This document shows positions 29,885 to 38,517 of a DNA stretch of 64,000 bases, one piece after another. Location: NCBI RefSeq assembly GCF_001927245.1, contig NZ_MJUX01000001.1:434001-498000 (forward strand). Direction: 5' to 3'. The position numbers and the translations under genes were made by a program. How positions within the stretch are numbered: the first letter of the stretch is position 1; each line of letters starts with the position of its first letter. Under the pieces are notes generated by a model, which was not told the origin of the DNA, made no database searches, and saw only the letters and a list, made by a program, of their open reading frames with translations. This DNA is from Acuticoccus yangtzensis (GTDB lineage: Bacteria; Pseudomonadota; Alphaproteobacteria; Rhizobiales; Amorphaceae).

Positions 29885-30610
29885 TCACATATAGCGCTTC
29901 AGGCGGCGCATCATCTGCTCGGGCGTGCGGCAGTTGACCCAGGGCTGACCGCGCGGGCGCTGCACCATGTAGACCTTCATCTTGCGCTCGCGGGCGGCGA
30001 CGAGCTTGGCCGCCGTCGCGTCGCCGCCGGAATTCTTCGTCACCATCGCGTCGAAGTCGTAGCGGGCGAAGAGGGCGCGCTCGTCCTCCACGGTGAAGGG
30101 GCCGCGGTCGCGGATCACGGTCACGTCGTGGCGGGTGCCGAGTTCGGGCGGGTCGATGCTGCGGATGACGAGGGTGAGGTCGCGGCGCATGAGGAAGGGC
30201 TGCACGGAGCGCCCACCCACGGTGAGGAAGACGCGCGAGCCGTTGTCGGGCCCGCGCGCGGCCTCCTCCAGCGAGGCGACGTCGATCCACCGGTCGGCGG
30301 CGGAGCGGCGCCAGGGACTGCGCTCGAGCCTCAGATAGCGCACGCGGGCCTTGCGGGCGGCGCGCTTGGCGGTGGGGCTGATGACGGCGGCGAAGGGGTG
30401 CGTGGCGTCGGCGACGACCTCGACGCCTTCGCGGGTGAGGAACTCGGCCATGGCCTCCTCGCCGCCGAAGCCGCCGCGCCGCTCGTCGCCCGGATAGGGC
30501 GTGGCGGTGGCGCTCGCGAGCGAGACGAGGAAGCTCGCCCCGGCGGCGTCCAGCATCTCGGCGAGGCGGCGGGCTTCTTCGGTGCCGCCGAGCAGCAGGA
30601 TCTTAGCCAT
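29885..30610 (-). CDS. cobK: Precorrin-6A reductase
   Basis: Cytosolic reductase converting (cobalt-)precorrin-6A to 6B in corrin ring synthesis. KILLLGGTEEARRLAE at the N-terminus, VVADATHPFA, RSPWRR and MVTKNSGG in the later part are characteristic. Start at ATG 30610 (MAKILLL), overlapping the cbiD stop by eight bases; an upstream codon would add three residues. 241 residues. It acts directly after CbiD, matching gene order. Confidence 0.9.
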   Translation of the reverse strand: MAKILLLGGTEEARRLAEMLDAAGASFLVSLASATATPYPGDERRGGFGGEEAMAEFLTREGVEVVADATHPFAAVISPTAKRAARKARVRYLRLERSPWRRSAADRWIDVASLEEAARGPDNGSRVFLTVGGRSVQPFLMRRDLTLVIRSIDPPELGTRHDVTVIRDRGPFTVEDERALFARYDFDAMVTKNSGGDATAAKLVAARERKMKVYMVQRPRGQPWVNCRTPEQMMRRLKRYM

Positions 30611-31700
30611 GCGCCACAATCCCTCCCTGGCGGTCGACGATGATCACGTCGACGCCAACGGGTGCGCCGGACAGACGTTCCATCGCCACCGCCTTGGCGC
30701 GTGCCGCGACGATGGCGGCGAGGTCGATGCCGTGCGCCGTGGCTGCCTCGCGCGCGGCCATCGCGGTGGGGCCTGCGGCGATGGCGGCACAGGCGGTCGG
30801 TGTGGCGGGACCGCCCTCCCCCGCCCAGGCGGCGAGCGCATCGAGATCCACCTGACTGCGGGACGAATGCAGGTCCATCGACCCGGCGGCGAGCTTGGTG
30901 AGCTTGGCGAAGCCGCCGGCGATGGTGAGGCGCGGCACCGGGTGACGCGCGAGATATTTCAGGAGACCGCCGGCGAAGTCGCCCATGTCGATCATCGCGA
31001 TATCGGGAAGGCCGAGCGCGGCCTGAACGGCGCGCTCGGAGGTCGAGCCGGTGGCGGCGGCGATGTGGGTGAGGCCCGCGGCCCGCGCCACGTCCACCCC
31101 GCGGTGAATGGAGTGGATCCACGCCGCGCACGAATAGGGCGTGACGATGCCGGTGGTGCCGAGCACGGACAGGCCGCCGATGATGCCGAGGCGCGGGTTC
31201 CAGGTCTTCGCCGCCAGCGCCTCGCCGCCGGGGATGGAAATCGTCACCTCGGCGGCGGGAGCGGCGAGGCCCGCCGCGGCGGCGACCTCGGTCAGCGCGG
31301 TGGTGATCATCTCGCGCGGGACGGGGTTGATCGCCGGCTCGCCGACGGGAAGCGGCAGGCCGGGCCGGGTGACGGTTCCCACACCGATTCCGGCCCGAAA
31401 TATCACACCTTCGTGAGCGCGGCGGACGGTCGCGCGGACCAAAGCCCCATGGGTCACGTCCGGATCCTCGCCCGCGTCCTTGACGATGGCGGCGGTGGCT
31501 TCTGCGGCGTCCAAAACCTCGGTCGCGAGGGCAAAGGCCGCAGTTCCGCCGCGGGGAAGCGTGATGGTGACGGGGTCGGGGAAGGCGCCGGTGAGGAGGG
31601 CCTGATAGGCGGCCTTGGCGGCGGCGGTGGCGCACGCTCCGGTTGTCCACCCCGTCCGGAGAGGCCTGTTGGGTTTGTTGTCCTGATGCCGGCCGCTCAT
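30603..31700 (-). CDS. cbiD: Cobalt-precorrin-5B (C1)-methyltransferase
   Basis: 365-residue methyltransferase that methylates C1 and releases the two-carbon fragment. Diagnostic stretches: LRTGWTTGACATAAAKAAY, GVGTVTRPGLPLPVGEPAINPVPREMI and GTTGIVTPYSCAAWIHSI. CbiD is classically the anaerobic-type enzyme while the CobB at 32.9 kb is named after the aerobic route; mixed sets occur in alphaproteobacteria. No cobalamin riboswitch is recognisable in the 128 bases upstream. Confidence 0.93.
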   Translation of the reverse strand: MSGRHQDNKPNRPLRTGWTTGACATAAAKAAYQALLTGAFPDPVTITLPRGGTAAFALATEVLDAAEATAAIVKDAGEDPDVTHGALVRATVRRAHEGVIFRAGIGVGTVTRPGLPLPVGEPAINPVPREMITTALTEVAAAAGLAAPAAEVTISIPGGEALAAKTWNPRLGIIGGLSVLGTTGIVTPYSCAAWIHSIHRGVDVARAAGLTHIAAATGSTSERAVQAALGLPDIAMIDMGDFAGGLLKYLARHPVPRLTIAGGFAKLTKLAAGSMDLHSSRSQVDLDALAAWAGEGGPATPTACAAIAAGPTAMAAREAATAHGIDLAAIVAARAKAVAMERLSGAPVGVDVIIVDRQGGIVAHG

Positions 31701-31828
31701 CTTACATCCTGCTTGCGTTGACCGGACTCGGGTATGACGTCACCGTGACAACAGGGCCGCACAGACGGCCAATCCACACGCACCACCGAGGGAGACTTTG
31801 AGCGATCGAACGTCATCGTGGAGAGTTT

Positions 31829-32638
31829 ATGCTGCGCGCGATCGGACTGGTCTTATTCTTCTGTTTCACATCTCTATCACAGGCCCGCGCTGAGGGTCTT
31901 CCGCCCGTTGTCGACGTCGAACTCGTTCTGGCGGTCGACGTGTCGTGGTCGATGGACCTCGACGAACAGCGGCTACAACGGGACGGCTACATGAATGCGA
32001 TCCGCGATCCGGAAGTGATCGCGGCGATCCGCAAGGGGGACTGGGGGCGCATCGCCGTCACCTATGTCGAATGGGCGGGGGATGGACTGCAACGCATCGT
32101 CGTCCCGTGGATGATCATCGAGGATTTCGACGATGCGGAGGTGTTCGCGGCGATGCTGGGGGACGCCTCCATCGGCCGGATGCGGCGCACCTCCATCTCC
32201 AGCGCCCTTTTGGCGAGTGCTGAACTGTTCGACAACGACATCGACGGCATGCGCCGGGTGATCGACATGTCGGGCGACGGGCCCAACAACATGGGGCCGC
32301 CGGTGGCCGATGCGCGGGACCATGTGCTGCGTCAGGGCATCACCATCAACGGCCTTCCGATCATGATCAAGCAGCGCATCCGCGGTGACTTTTTCCAGAT
32401 CGAGAACCTGGACGAATATTATTCCGATTGCGTGATCGGGGGCTTCGGGTCCTTTATGGTCACCATCGAGAGCAAGGAGCAGTTCGGCCACGCGATCCGG
32501 CGCAAGCTGATCCTGGAGATCGCCGGGGCCGAGCCGACGATACAGAAGGCGCAGTTCACCCCCATCCCTACCGAACGGGTGGACTGCATGGTGGGCGAGA
32601 AGCAATGGAGACGATGGCGCCGCTTCGACGACTGGTGA
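31829..32638 (+). CDS. DUF1194 protein with a von Willebrand A-like fold
   Basis: A 269-residue protein exported by an N-terminal signal (LRAIGLVLFFCFTSLSQARA). The metal-ion-dependent adhesion site DxSxS is present as DVSWSMD, and MSGDGPNNMGPPVADARD and ENLDEYYSDCVIGG are typical of DUF1194, a periplasmic alphaproteobacterial family of unknown function. It sits between cbiD (divergent) and cobB (same strand), but no role in cobalamin synthesis is known. An 18-bp repeat follows the stop. Confidence 0.88.
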   Translation: MLRAIGLVLFFCFTSLSQARAEGLPPVVDVELVLAVDVSWSMDLDEQRLQRDGYMNAIRDPEVIAAIRKGDWGRIAVTYVEWAGDGLQRIVVPWMIIEDFDDAEVFAAMLGDASIGRMRRTSISSALLASAELFDNDIDGMRRVIDMSGDGPNNMGPPVADARDHVLRQGITINGLPIMIKQRIRGDFFQIENLDEYYSDCVIGGFGSFMVTIESKEQFGHAIRRKLILEIAGAEPTIQKAQFTPIPTERVDCMVGEKQWRRWRRFDDW

Positions 32639-32661
32639 GCCGCGAAGCAATCGCACAGCCG

Positions 32662-32769
32662 GGTCCGGCGGCACCTGCGGCACGACCGGGTCCGGTGGCA
32701 ATTCAGGGACCAGCGGCAATTCAGAGTCCGGCGGCACTCGAGGGACGGGTGGCACGACCGGGTCCGGTG
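32662..32769. repeat. 18-bp tandem repeat, five full units plus a partial
   Basis: Exact 18-base periods at 32680, 32698, 32716, 32734 and 32752; the first and fifth units are identical (GCACGACCGGGTCCGGTG). A sixth, altered unit precedes them. One reading frame would give a Gly/Thr/Ser/Asn-rich peptide, another a Pro/Ala-rich one, but no start codon or ribosome site serves them. Confidence 0.85.
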
Positions 32770-32855
32770 GGCCGAGCCGCCCGGAGCGGGCGAACCACCC
32801 CAGGGGCCGACCCGGCACACGCTGCGGTGACGCGCCGCGGCAGGAGATCGGCGCG

Positions 32856-34118
32856 ATGAGGTTCGTCGTCGCCGCGCCGCATTCGGGCTCCGGGAAGACG
32901 GTGATCACGTCCGGCCTCATCGCCGCCCTGGCGGCGCGGGGCAAGAGCGTCCACCCCGCCAAGGTGGGGCCGGACTATATCGACACCGCCTTCCTCTCCG
33001 CCGCCGCCGGGCGCCCCGCCATCAACCTCGACCTGTGGGCGATGCGCCCGTTGCTGGTGACCGCGCTCGCCGCCCACGACAACCTCGTCGTGGAAGGCGT
33101 CATGGGGCTGTTCGACGGGCCGTCCTCCGGCGTCGGCTCCACCGCGGACGTGGCGCGCTTGCTGAACCTGCCGGTGGTGCTGGTGGTCAACGCCGCGCGG
33201 CAGAGCCAGTCGGTGGCCGCTCTCGTCCACGGCTTCGCCACCTTCGACAAGACGGTGAACATCGCCGGGGTGATCCTGTCGCGGGTAGGAAGCCTGAAGC
33301 ACGCCCGCATGCTGCGTGAGGCCTTGGCCGCCACCAGCGTTCCCTGCCTTGGCACGGTGCCGACGGATGAGCGCCTCGCCTTCCCATCGCGCCATCTGGG
33401 GCTGACCCAGGCGGGCGAATATGCCGACATCACCGAGCGGATCGACGCCATCGGCCGTGTCATCTCCGGCTGCGTCGACATGAATGCGATCGAGGCGCTG
33501 GGCGGCCCGCCGATCGCGATGCCGGACCTTCCGGCGCCGCTGCCGCCGCCCGGCAGCCGCATCGCGATCGCCAGCGACCAGGCCTTTTCGTTCAGCTACA
33601 CGCACATTCTGAACGGGTGGCGCAGCGCGGGGGCGACCTTGCACCCCTTCTCGCCGCTGGGCGACGAAGCGCCGGACGCGGCGGCCGACGCCATCGTCGT
33701 CCCCGGCGGCTATCCCGAGCTGCACGCCGGCCGGCTGGCGGCGGGGACGAAGTGGAAGGCGGGCCTTCGCGCCGCGGCCGAGCGGGGCGTCTTCGTGTTC
33801 GGCGAGTGCGGCGGCTACATGGCGCTGGGCGAGACTTTGGTGGATGCCGACGGCACGGCGCACGCGATGGCCGGCCTCCTGCCGATCGCGACGAGTTTCA
33901 GGGACCGCCACCGCACGCTCGGCTACCGCGAGCTGACGCACGATGCCGGGCTGCTGCCGCCGACCCTGCGCGGCCACGAGTTCCACTATGCGACCGTCAA
34001 GAAGGAGGGCGAACCGCTGTTCCACGCCTTCGACGCCGACGGCAATGCGCTGGGGCCGATGGGCACGCGCTCCGGCAGCGTCTGCGGCTCCTTCGCCCAC
34101 ATCATCGACACCCACTGA
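32856..34118 (+). CDS. cobB: Cobyrinate/hydrogenobyrinate a,c-diamide synthase
   Basis: Glutamine-dependent amidase of corrin synthesis, 420 residues. The N-terminal dethiobiotin-synthetase-like ATPase has PHSGSGKTVITSG and KVGPDYIDTAFL; the C-terminal class I glutamine amidotransferase has the catalytic Cys in FGECGGYMALG and the His in RGHEFHY. Start at ATG 32856 with AGGAG about 11 bases upstream. It lies downstream of the 18-bp repeat, 89 bases before the arginase gene. Confidence 0.93.
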   Translation: MRFVVAAPHSGSGKTVITSGLIAALAARGKSVHPAKVGPDYIDTAFLSAAAGRPAINLDLWAMRPLLVTALAAHDNLVVEGVMGLFDGPSSGVGSTADVARLLNLPVVLVVNAARQSQSVAALVHGFATFDKTVNIAGVILSRVGSLKHARMLREALAATSVPCLGTVPTDERLAFPSRHLGLTQAGEYADITERIDAIGRVISGCVDMNAIEALGGPPIAMPDLPAPLPPPGSRIAIASDQAFSFSYTHILNGWRSAGATLHPFSPLGDEAPDAAADAIVVPGGYPELHAGRLAAGTKWKAGLRAAAERGVFVFGECGGYMALGETLVDADGTAHAMAGLLPIATSFRDRHRTLGYRELTHDAGLLPPTLRGHEFHYATVKKEGEPLFHAFDADGNALGPMGTRSGSVCGSFAHIIDTH

Positions 34119-34206
34119 CGCGCCCCGCCGCCGCACCTGTGCGGGCGGGCGGACGACGGATGCGCGTTGCCGGGGCGCGGCGGCGCAACGGATCACGAGA
34201 GGCGGA

Positions 34207-35124
34207 ATGATGGCGAGAATGGCGATCCTGGGCGCGGCGAGCGAAGCCGGCACCTACCGGCGCGGCTGCATCATGGGGCCGGACGCGCTGCGCACCGCGG
34301 GGCTGGTCCAATCACTGGCGGACCTCGGCCACACCATCGCCGAAGACCGCAACCTCGTCCCGGACCAGGTCGAGATCGACGACGCCGCGCACGCACCGGC
34401 CCACAGCGTCGGCGCCGTCGCGGGATGGGTGCGCGCGGTCCGGCGCGCCTTCGGGGCAGCGCTCGGCCGGGGCAACGTGCCGGTCCTCCTGGGCGGCGAC
34501 CACTCCATCGCCGCCGGTACGCTGGCCGCCATCATGGACGTTTCCCCCGGAACGCACATCGTGTGGCTGGACGCCCACCCCGACTTCAACACCATCGAGA
34601 CCACGGTGAGCGGCAACCTGCACGGCATCCCGGTGGCGATCGCCGCGGGCCTCGCGGGGGCGGACGTCATCTACGGCGCGCCGATCACCCCGCTCGACGC
34701 CAGCGCGATCACCATGATCGGCATCCGCTCGGTGGACCCGGACGAGCGCGCGCTCCTGAAGGCGCACGGCGTGACGGTGCACGACATGCGCGATGTCGAC
34801 GAGTTCGGCATGGGCCACCTCATCCGCGGTGCGGTGGCGCGGGCGCGGGCGGCGGGGGCGCGGATCCACGTCTCGCTGGACGTGGATTTTCTCGACCCCG
34901 ACGTGGCCCCCGCGGTCGGCACCACCGTGCCGGGCGGCGCCACGGTGCGCGAGGCGCATCTGGCGATGGAGCTGCTGCACGAGAGCGGGCTGGTCGCGTC
35001 GATGGACATCGTCGAGCTGAACCCGTTTCTGGACGAGCGAGGACGCACGGCGACGCTGATGGTCGACCTCGCGGCGAGCCTGTTCGGACGCACGATCATG
35101 GACCGACCGACCCAAAGCTGGTGA
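34207..35124 (+). CDS. rocF: Arginase
   Basis: Binuclear manganese hydrolase splitting arginine to ornithine and urea, 305 residues. Metal motifs are in order: GGDHSIAAG, DAHPDFNT and SLDVDFLDP, with the closing MDIVELNPFLD. Close relatives in the ureohydrolase family (agmatinase, formiminoglutamase) are less likely because of SGNLHGIPVA (typical arginase SxNxHG loop). Two adjacent ATG codons begin the frame at 34207 after an AGGCGG site. Its product urea would be a substrate for the urease fragment at 24-26 kb. Confidence 0.9.
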   Translation: MMARMAILGAASEAGTYRRGCIMGPDALRTAGLVQSLADLGHTIAEDRNLVPDQVEIDDAAHAPAHSVGAVAGWVRAVRRAFGAALGRGNVPVLLGGDHSIAAGTLAAIMDVSPGTHIVWLDAHPDFNTIETTVSGNLHGIPVAIAAGLAGADVIYGAPITPLDASAITMIGIRSVDPDERALLKAHGVTVHDMRDVDEFGMGHLIRGAVARARAAGARIHVSLDVDFLDPDVAPAVGTTVPGGATVREAHLAMELLHESGLVASMDIVELNPFLDERGRTATLMVDLAASLFGRTIMDRPTQSW

Positions 35125-36312
35125 CACCGCATCGCCGCGCCGAATGCGGCACGCCCCGTCTCCTGCGCAACCCCGCGCCACGCAGCCGCGCAGCCGCGGT
35201 GCAGCAGCCGTGGGGGGCGAGCGAAGAGCAGCGGACGCGGCTGGCGGCGGTGCGGTGCGGCGGCGCGCGGTGGGACGGCGCGTGCGCACGGTGCGCAGCC
35301 GCGCGGCACTTGGGCAGCACGGCGCGCAGACGGCACGGTGGGCCCGCGGCCGGGCGGCCCCGTGTGCGGCACAGCTCGCGTGGTGCGGCGCGTGAGCAAC
35401 ATGGTGCGCAGCGGGGCGCCGCCAGCACGGCACGCAGCGGGGCAACGCGTAGGCACCATGGCGCACGGCGGGGCGCGCGTGAGCAGCACAGCTCGCAGCG
35501 GTGCGGCGCGTGGGCAGCACGGTGCGCAGCGGGGCGGCGCGTGCGCGGCGAGGCGCGTGGCGGGGCGGCGCGTAAGCAACACGGCGGCGCGCGGCGGGCA
35601 GTGCGTGAGCAGCACGGCGCGTGGCGGGCAGTGCGTGGCAGCACGGCGCGCGGCGGGCGGCGCGTGAGCAGCACGACGCGCAGCGGGGCGCCGGGCCGGC
35701 AGCACGACGCGCAGCGGGGCGGCGCGTGAGCAACATGGCGCACGGCGGGGCGGCAACCCATGGCGGGGCGGCGCGTGGGCAGCACGGTGCGCAGCGGGGC
35801 AGCGCGTAGGTACCATGGCGCACGGCGGGGCTCGCGTGAGCAGCACAGCTCGCAGCGGTGCGGCGCGTGGGCAGCAAGGCGCGCGGTGGGGCGGACCGGC
35901 GCGCGGCGGGGCGGAGGGGACGCGGCTGCGGAGACAGCGTGCCGGGCCGTTAGACGCGCGACGGCGCGGTAGGCTGCGGCTGGATATGCGGGGGTCGGGG
36001 TCTCCAACGGAGGCGCATCAGCCCAGGGACGGCGGCCCGCAGTGCGCATACCCAGTTGCGCGGCCCAAGATGCGCGGTCCGCCGTGCGCGGCGCATGGTG
36101 CGTGGCCGAGCGTGCGGGGCCGACGGTCGGGTGAGCGCTGATGGGCGATCGGTGGTGGTGGCCGAGGTGGCGGCGAGCGGTGGGAGGCGTCGGCGGGCGG
36201 CGGCGGGAAGGAAGCCGGGCCGGCCGCAAAGCGGGTGGTGGAGGTGGGCTGGGTCGAGCCCGGTCCGCACCGGCAGCGCAAGGTCCGCCGGTGCAGGTCG
36301 ATCTGCGGCGGA
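35125..36312. other. 1.2-kb noncoding, extremely GC-rich gap
   Basis: No gene could be supported. All frames are nearly free of stops because A and T are so rare, and the predicted peptides are Arg/Ala/Pro/Cys-rich without any domain. The middle is a tandem repeat array (35385-35905). The last 30 bases carry a TCCGCCG/CGGCGGA hairpin (36284-36312) directly after the cold-shock stop codon, without a T-run. Confidence 0.7.
35385..35905. repeat. Degenerate ~30-33 bp tandem array with an internal 87-bp duplication
   Basis: Units follow the pattern GCAGCACGG-TGCGCAGCGGGGCGGCGCGTG, about 16 times with indels. A block of about 87 bases at 35441-35527 recurs almost unchanged at 35798-35884, showing a recent segmental copy inside an otherwise old array. 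Confidence 0.8.
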
Positions 36313-36522
36313 TTACATCGCCTTCAACTGCTCGGCCGATGTGCGGCCGCGCTTCGGGTCCTTGTACAATTCGTACGACACCTTCTGCCCTTCGGTGAGG
36401 GAATTCATCCCTGCCCGCTCCACCGCCGAGATGTGGACGAACACGTCCGCCCCGCCCTCGTCCGGCTGAATGAACCCGTAACCCTTGGTTCCGTTGAACC
36501 ACTTGACCGTACCTGTCGCCAT
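36313..36522 (-). CDS. cspA: Cold-shock protein (CspA family)
   Basis: 69-residue single OB-fold nucleic-acid-binding protein: [20 protein letters not shown] with RNP1 KGYGFI and RNP2 VFVHI, then RTSAEQL at the end. Start ATG 36522 after a GGAGG site eight bases upstream; the longer open frame to 36729 is upstream leader. cspA mRNAs commonly have long regulatory leaders, so part of the 490-bp gap on its 5' side may be transcribed. Confidence 0.95.
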   Translation of the reverse strand: MATGTVKWFNGTKGYGFIQPDEGGADVFVHISAVERAGMNSLTEGQKVSYELYKDPKRGRTSAEQLKAM

Positions 36523-37012
36523 CAAAAGGCCTCCTATCTCCCGGTCCCCTTCGCGCCCGGCCCGCACCAGACGTCGAATTCCTTGCAGCCGCACCGAGAG
36601 AGCCGCCCCGCGCGAAAGCGGAGCGCCGAACTCGTCACCCAATCCATCAGTGGTTGAGGGTGCGTCCACATCGTGTGCCGGAGCAATCGCCATGCCACGG
36701 CCATCTCGTCCCACGCCGAAGGCCCGCAATCATAATGCCGCAGGCCCGCAGCAGAGGGGTCGACCAGTGTCCGCCAAGGGGCGCAGTCACCGGGACCCGC
36801 GAATTCGGCGACGCGGGCCGTGTTCGAAACGGCCATCGCATACGGTGCCTATGGATGCACATCGCACATCTATTGCCAAGCAGTTTCAGCGACGATCTTT
36901 TGCATTTTATGGAACGTGCCGGTTCACGGCAGACGCCCCGCGTCCGCTCCGCGCTTGCCTATATATGACGTGTCATGGCACGCATGCGCCCAACGAAAAT
37001 ATAGGAGTGACC
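36523..37012. other. Divergent promoter gap between cspA and the SDR gene
   Basis: 490 bases. The side next to the SDR gene is AT-richer than the surroundings (around 36870-37010) and carries the near-palindrome TGACGTGTCA at 36966-36975 just upstream of the SDR ribosome site AGGAG, a possible operator. No firm promoter boxes were recognised, and no gene is supported. Confidence 0.45.
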
Positions 37013-37795
37013 ATGGATCTGGGCATCAAAGGCCGCCGGGCCATCGTGTGTGCATCGTCGAAGGGGCTGGGGCGCGGGACTGCCGAGGCGCTGGCCGCGG
37101 CGGGCGTCAACCTGACCTTGAACGCGCGCACGAAGGAGACGCTTGACGCCACCGCCGAGGCGATCACCAAAGCCTATGGCGTCGAGGTGAAGACCGTCGC
37201 CTGTGACATCACCACCGACGAGGGCCGCGCGGCGGTGCTGGAAGCCGAACCCGCGCCGGACATCCTGATCAACAATGCCGGCGGCCCGCCCCCCGGCGTG
37301 TGGTCCGACTGGGGCCGCAAGGAGTGGCAGTCCGCGTTCGAGGCGAACATGTTGACGCCGATCCTGCTGACGACGGCGGTGCTGCCGGGCATGATCGAGC
37401 GCGGCTGGGGCCGCGTGGTGTCGATCACGTCGGGCTCGGTGAAGTCGCCGATCCCGCAGATCGGCCTTTCCAACGGCGCGCGGGCGGGCCTGACCGGCTT
37501 CATCGGCGGAACGGCGCGCGCGGTGGCCAAGCACGGCGTCATCATGAACAACATCCTGCCCGGCCAGCACGACACGGACCGCATCGTGTCGTTGATGAAC
37601 GCGCGGTCGAAGAACGAGGGGATCACGGTCGACCAGGCGCGCGAGAGTGCGCAGGCGGCGATCCCGCGCGGCCGCTTCGGCACCGCGGCGGAGTTCGGAT
37701 CCGTCGCGGCCTTCCTCTGCTCTGAGCATGTCGGCTTCATGGTCGGCCAGAACGTTCTGCTGGACGGCGGCCTCTTCAACTCGACGATGGGCTGA
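37013..37795 (+). CDS. Short-chain dehydrogenase/reductase, atypical active site
   Basis: 260-residue Rossmann-fold SDR with ASSKGLGRGTAEALAAAG (cofactor loop), NNAGGPPPG and SITSGSVKSP (catalytic Ser region). Where the classical YxxxK should be, the sequence reads GLSNGARAG, so the Tyr and Lys appear replaced by Ser and Arg. A subgroup of 3-oxoacyl-ACP-reductase-like SDRs shows this pattern, so it is probably a real family trait rather than a mutation, but the reaction is unknown. ATG 37013 has AGGAG seven bases before it. Confidence 0.88.
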   Translation: MDLGIKGRRAIVCASSKGLGRGTAEALAAAGVNLTLNARTKETLDATAEAITKAYGVEVKTVACDITTDEGRAAVLEAEPAPDILINNAGGPPPGVWSDWGRKEWQSAFEANMLTPILLTTAVLPGMIERGWGRVVSITSGSVKSPIPQIGLSNGARAGLTGFIGGTARAVAKHGVIMNNILPGQHDTDRIVSLMNARSKNEGITVDQARESAQAAIPRGRFGTAAEFGSVAAFLCSEHVGFMVGQNVLLDGGLFNSTMG

Positions 37796-37822
37796 CGGCG
37801 ACCGTCCGCGCTCCAGCGGGCC

Positions 37823-37845
37823 GGAGGGCGCCTCTCGCGCCCTCC
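37823..37845. terminator. Hairpin between convergent SDR and YaiI genes
   Basis: A perfect nine-base stem GGAGGGCGC/GCGCCCTCC with a five-base loop lies 28 bases after the SDR stop and six bases before the stop of the opposite gene. It has no T-run, so any terminator role is uncertain. Confidence 0.45.
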
Positions 37846-37850
37846 CTCGC

Positions 37851-38315
37851 CTACTCCTCCGCCGCCTTCAGCGCGGCGCGGGACAGGCGGTCCAGCGTCT
37901 GCAGGAAGCGCGAGCGGTCGCGCGCGGTGAACGACTTGCCGCCGCCGCCGGCCTGGAGCGGGTTGGCGGCGCGCCAGTCGGCCATCAGGTCGCGCGTCGC
38001 CATCTCGTTGCCGATGGAGGCGGCGGTGAATGCCTCGCCATTGTGCCGCACCGCCGCCGCGCCGTTTTCGATGCAGCGCGCGGCCAGCGGAATGTCGGAG
38101 GTGACGCAGATGTCGCCCGGCCCGGCGCGATCGGCGATCCACATGTCGGCGACGTCCGGCCCGGCGGCGACGACGACGGTCTCGACGAAGGGCTCACGCC
38201 GCGGGCGGATGCCGCCGTTGGACACCATCACGACGCGCATCTTGTAGCGTTCGGCCACGCGCACGGCCTCGTCCTTCACCGGACAGGCGTCCGCATCTAC
38301 GAAGATTGTCTTCAT
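37851..38315 (-). CDS. YaiI/YqxD family protein (DUF188)
   Basis: 154-residue protein starting MKTIFVDADACPVKDE, with ADMWIADRAGPGDICVTSDIPLAARCI and GEAFTAASIGNEMATRDLM. The fold is PIN-like with acidic residues suited to metal binding, so nuclease activity is suspected for the family but not established. It is convergent with the SDR gene and divergent from ilvA. Confidence 0.9.
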   Translation of the reverse strand: MKTIFVDADACPVKDEAVRVAERYKMRVVMVSNGGIRPRREPFVETVVVAAGPDVADMWIADRAGPGDICVTSDIPLAARCIENGAAAVRHNGEAFTAASIGNEMATRDLMADWRAANPLQAGGGGKSFTARDRSRFLQTLDRLSRAALKAAEE

Positions 38316-38517
38316 GGCCTCTCTTCTATCCGATCCTGTGCGGCCGTCCCATCGCGCGGCGCGCCGCAGTGTGGCGCCTCAAGGGGCTGAAATCGTGGCA
38401 GCGGGCGGGGCGCGTCGCACGGCCGCCCGCGCCGGCGGGGGCGCAATCGGGACGGGGCGCGATCCTGCGCGACGCGAAGCGCTACCCAGGGGCGCGAACA
38501 TCCGCTACACCGCGCCC

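Noticed and set aside
31701-31828. Cobalamin riboswitch before cbiD or DUF1194
   Set aside because: The typical conserved blocks (for example GCCACTG) are not present on either strand.
35125-36312. Several long open frames giving Cys/Ala/Arg/Pro-rich peptides
   Set aside because: All six frames are open over much of the region and follow the repeat unit; none has a start signal, domain or expected codon pattern.
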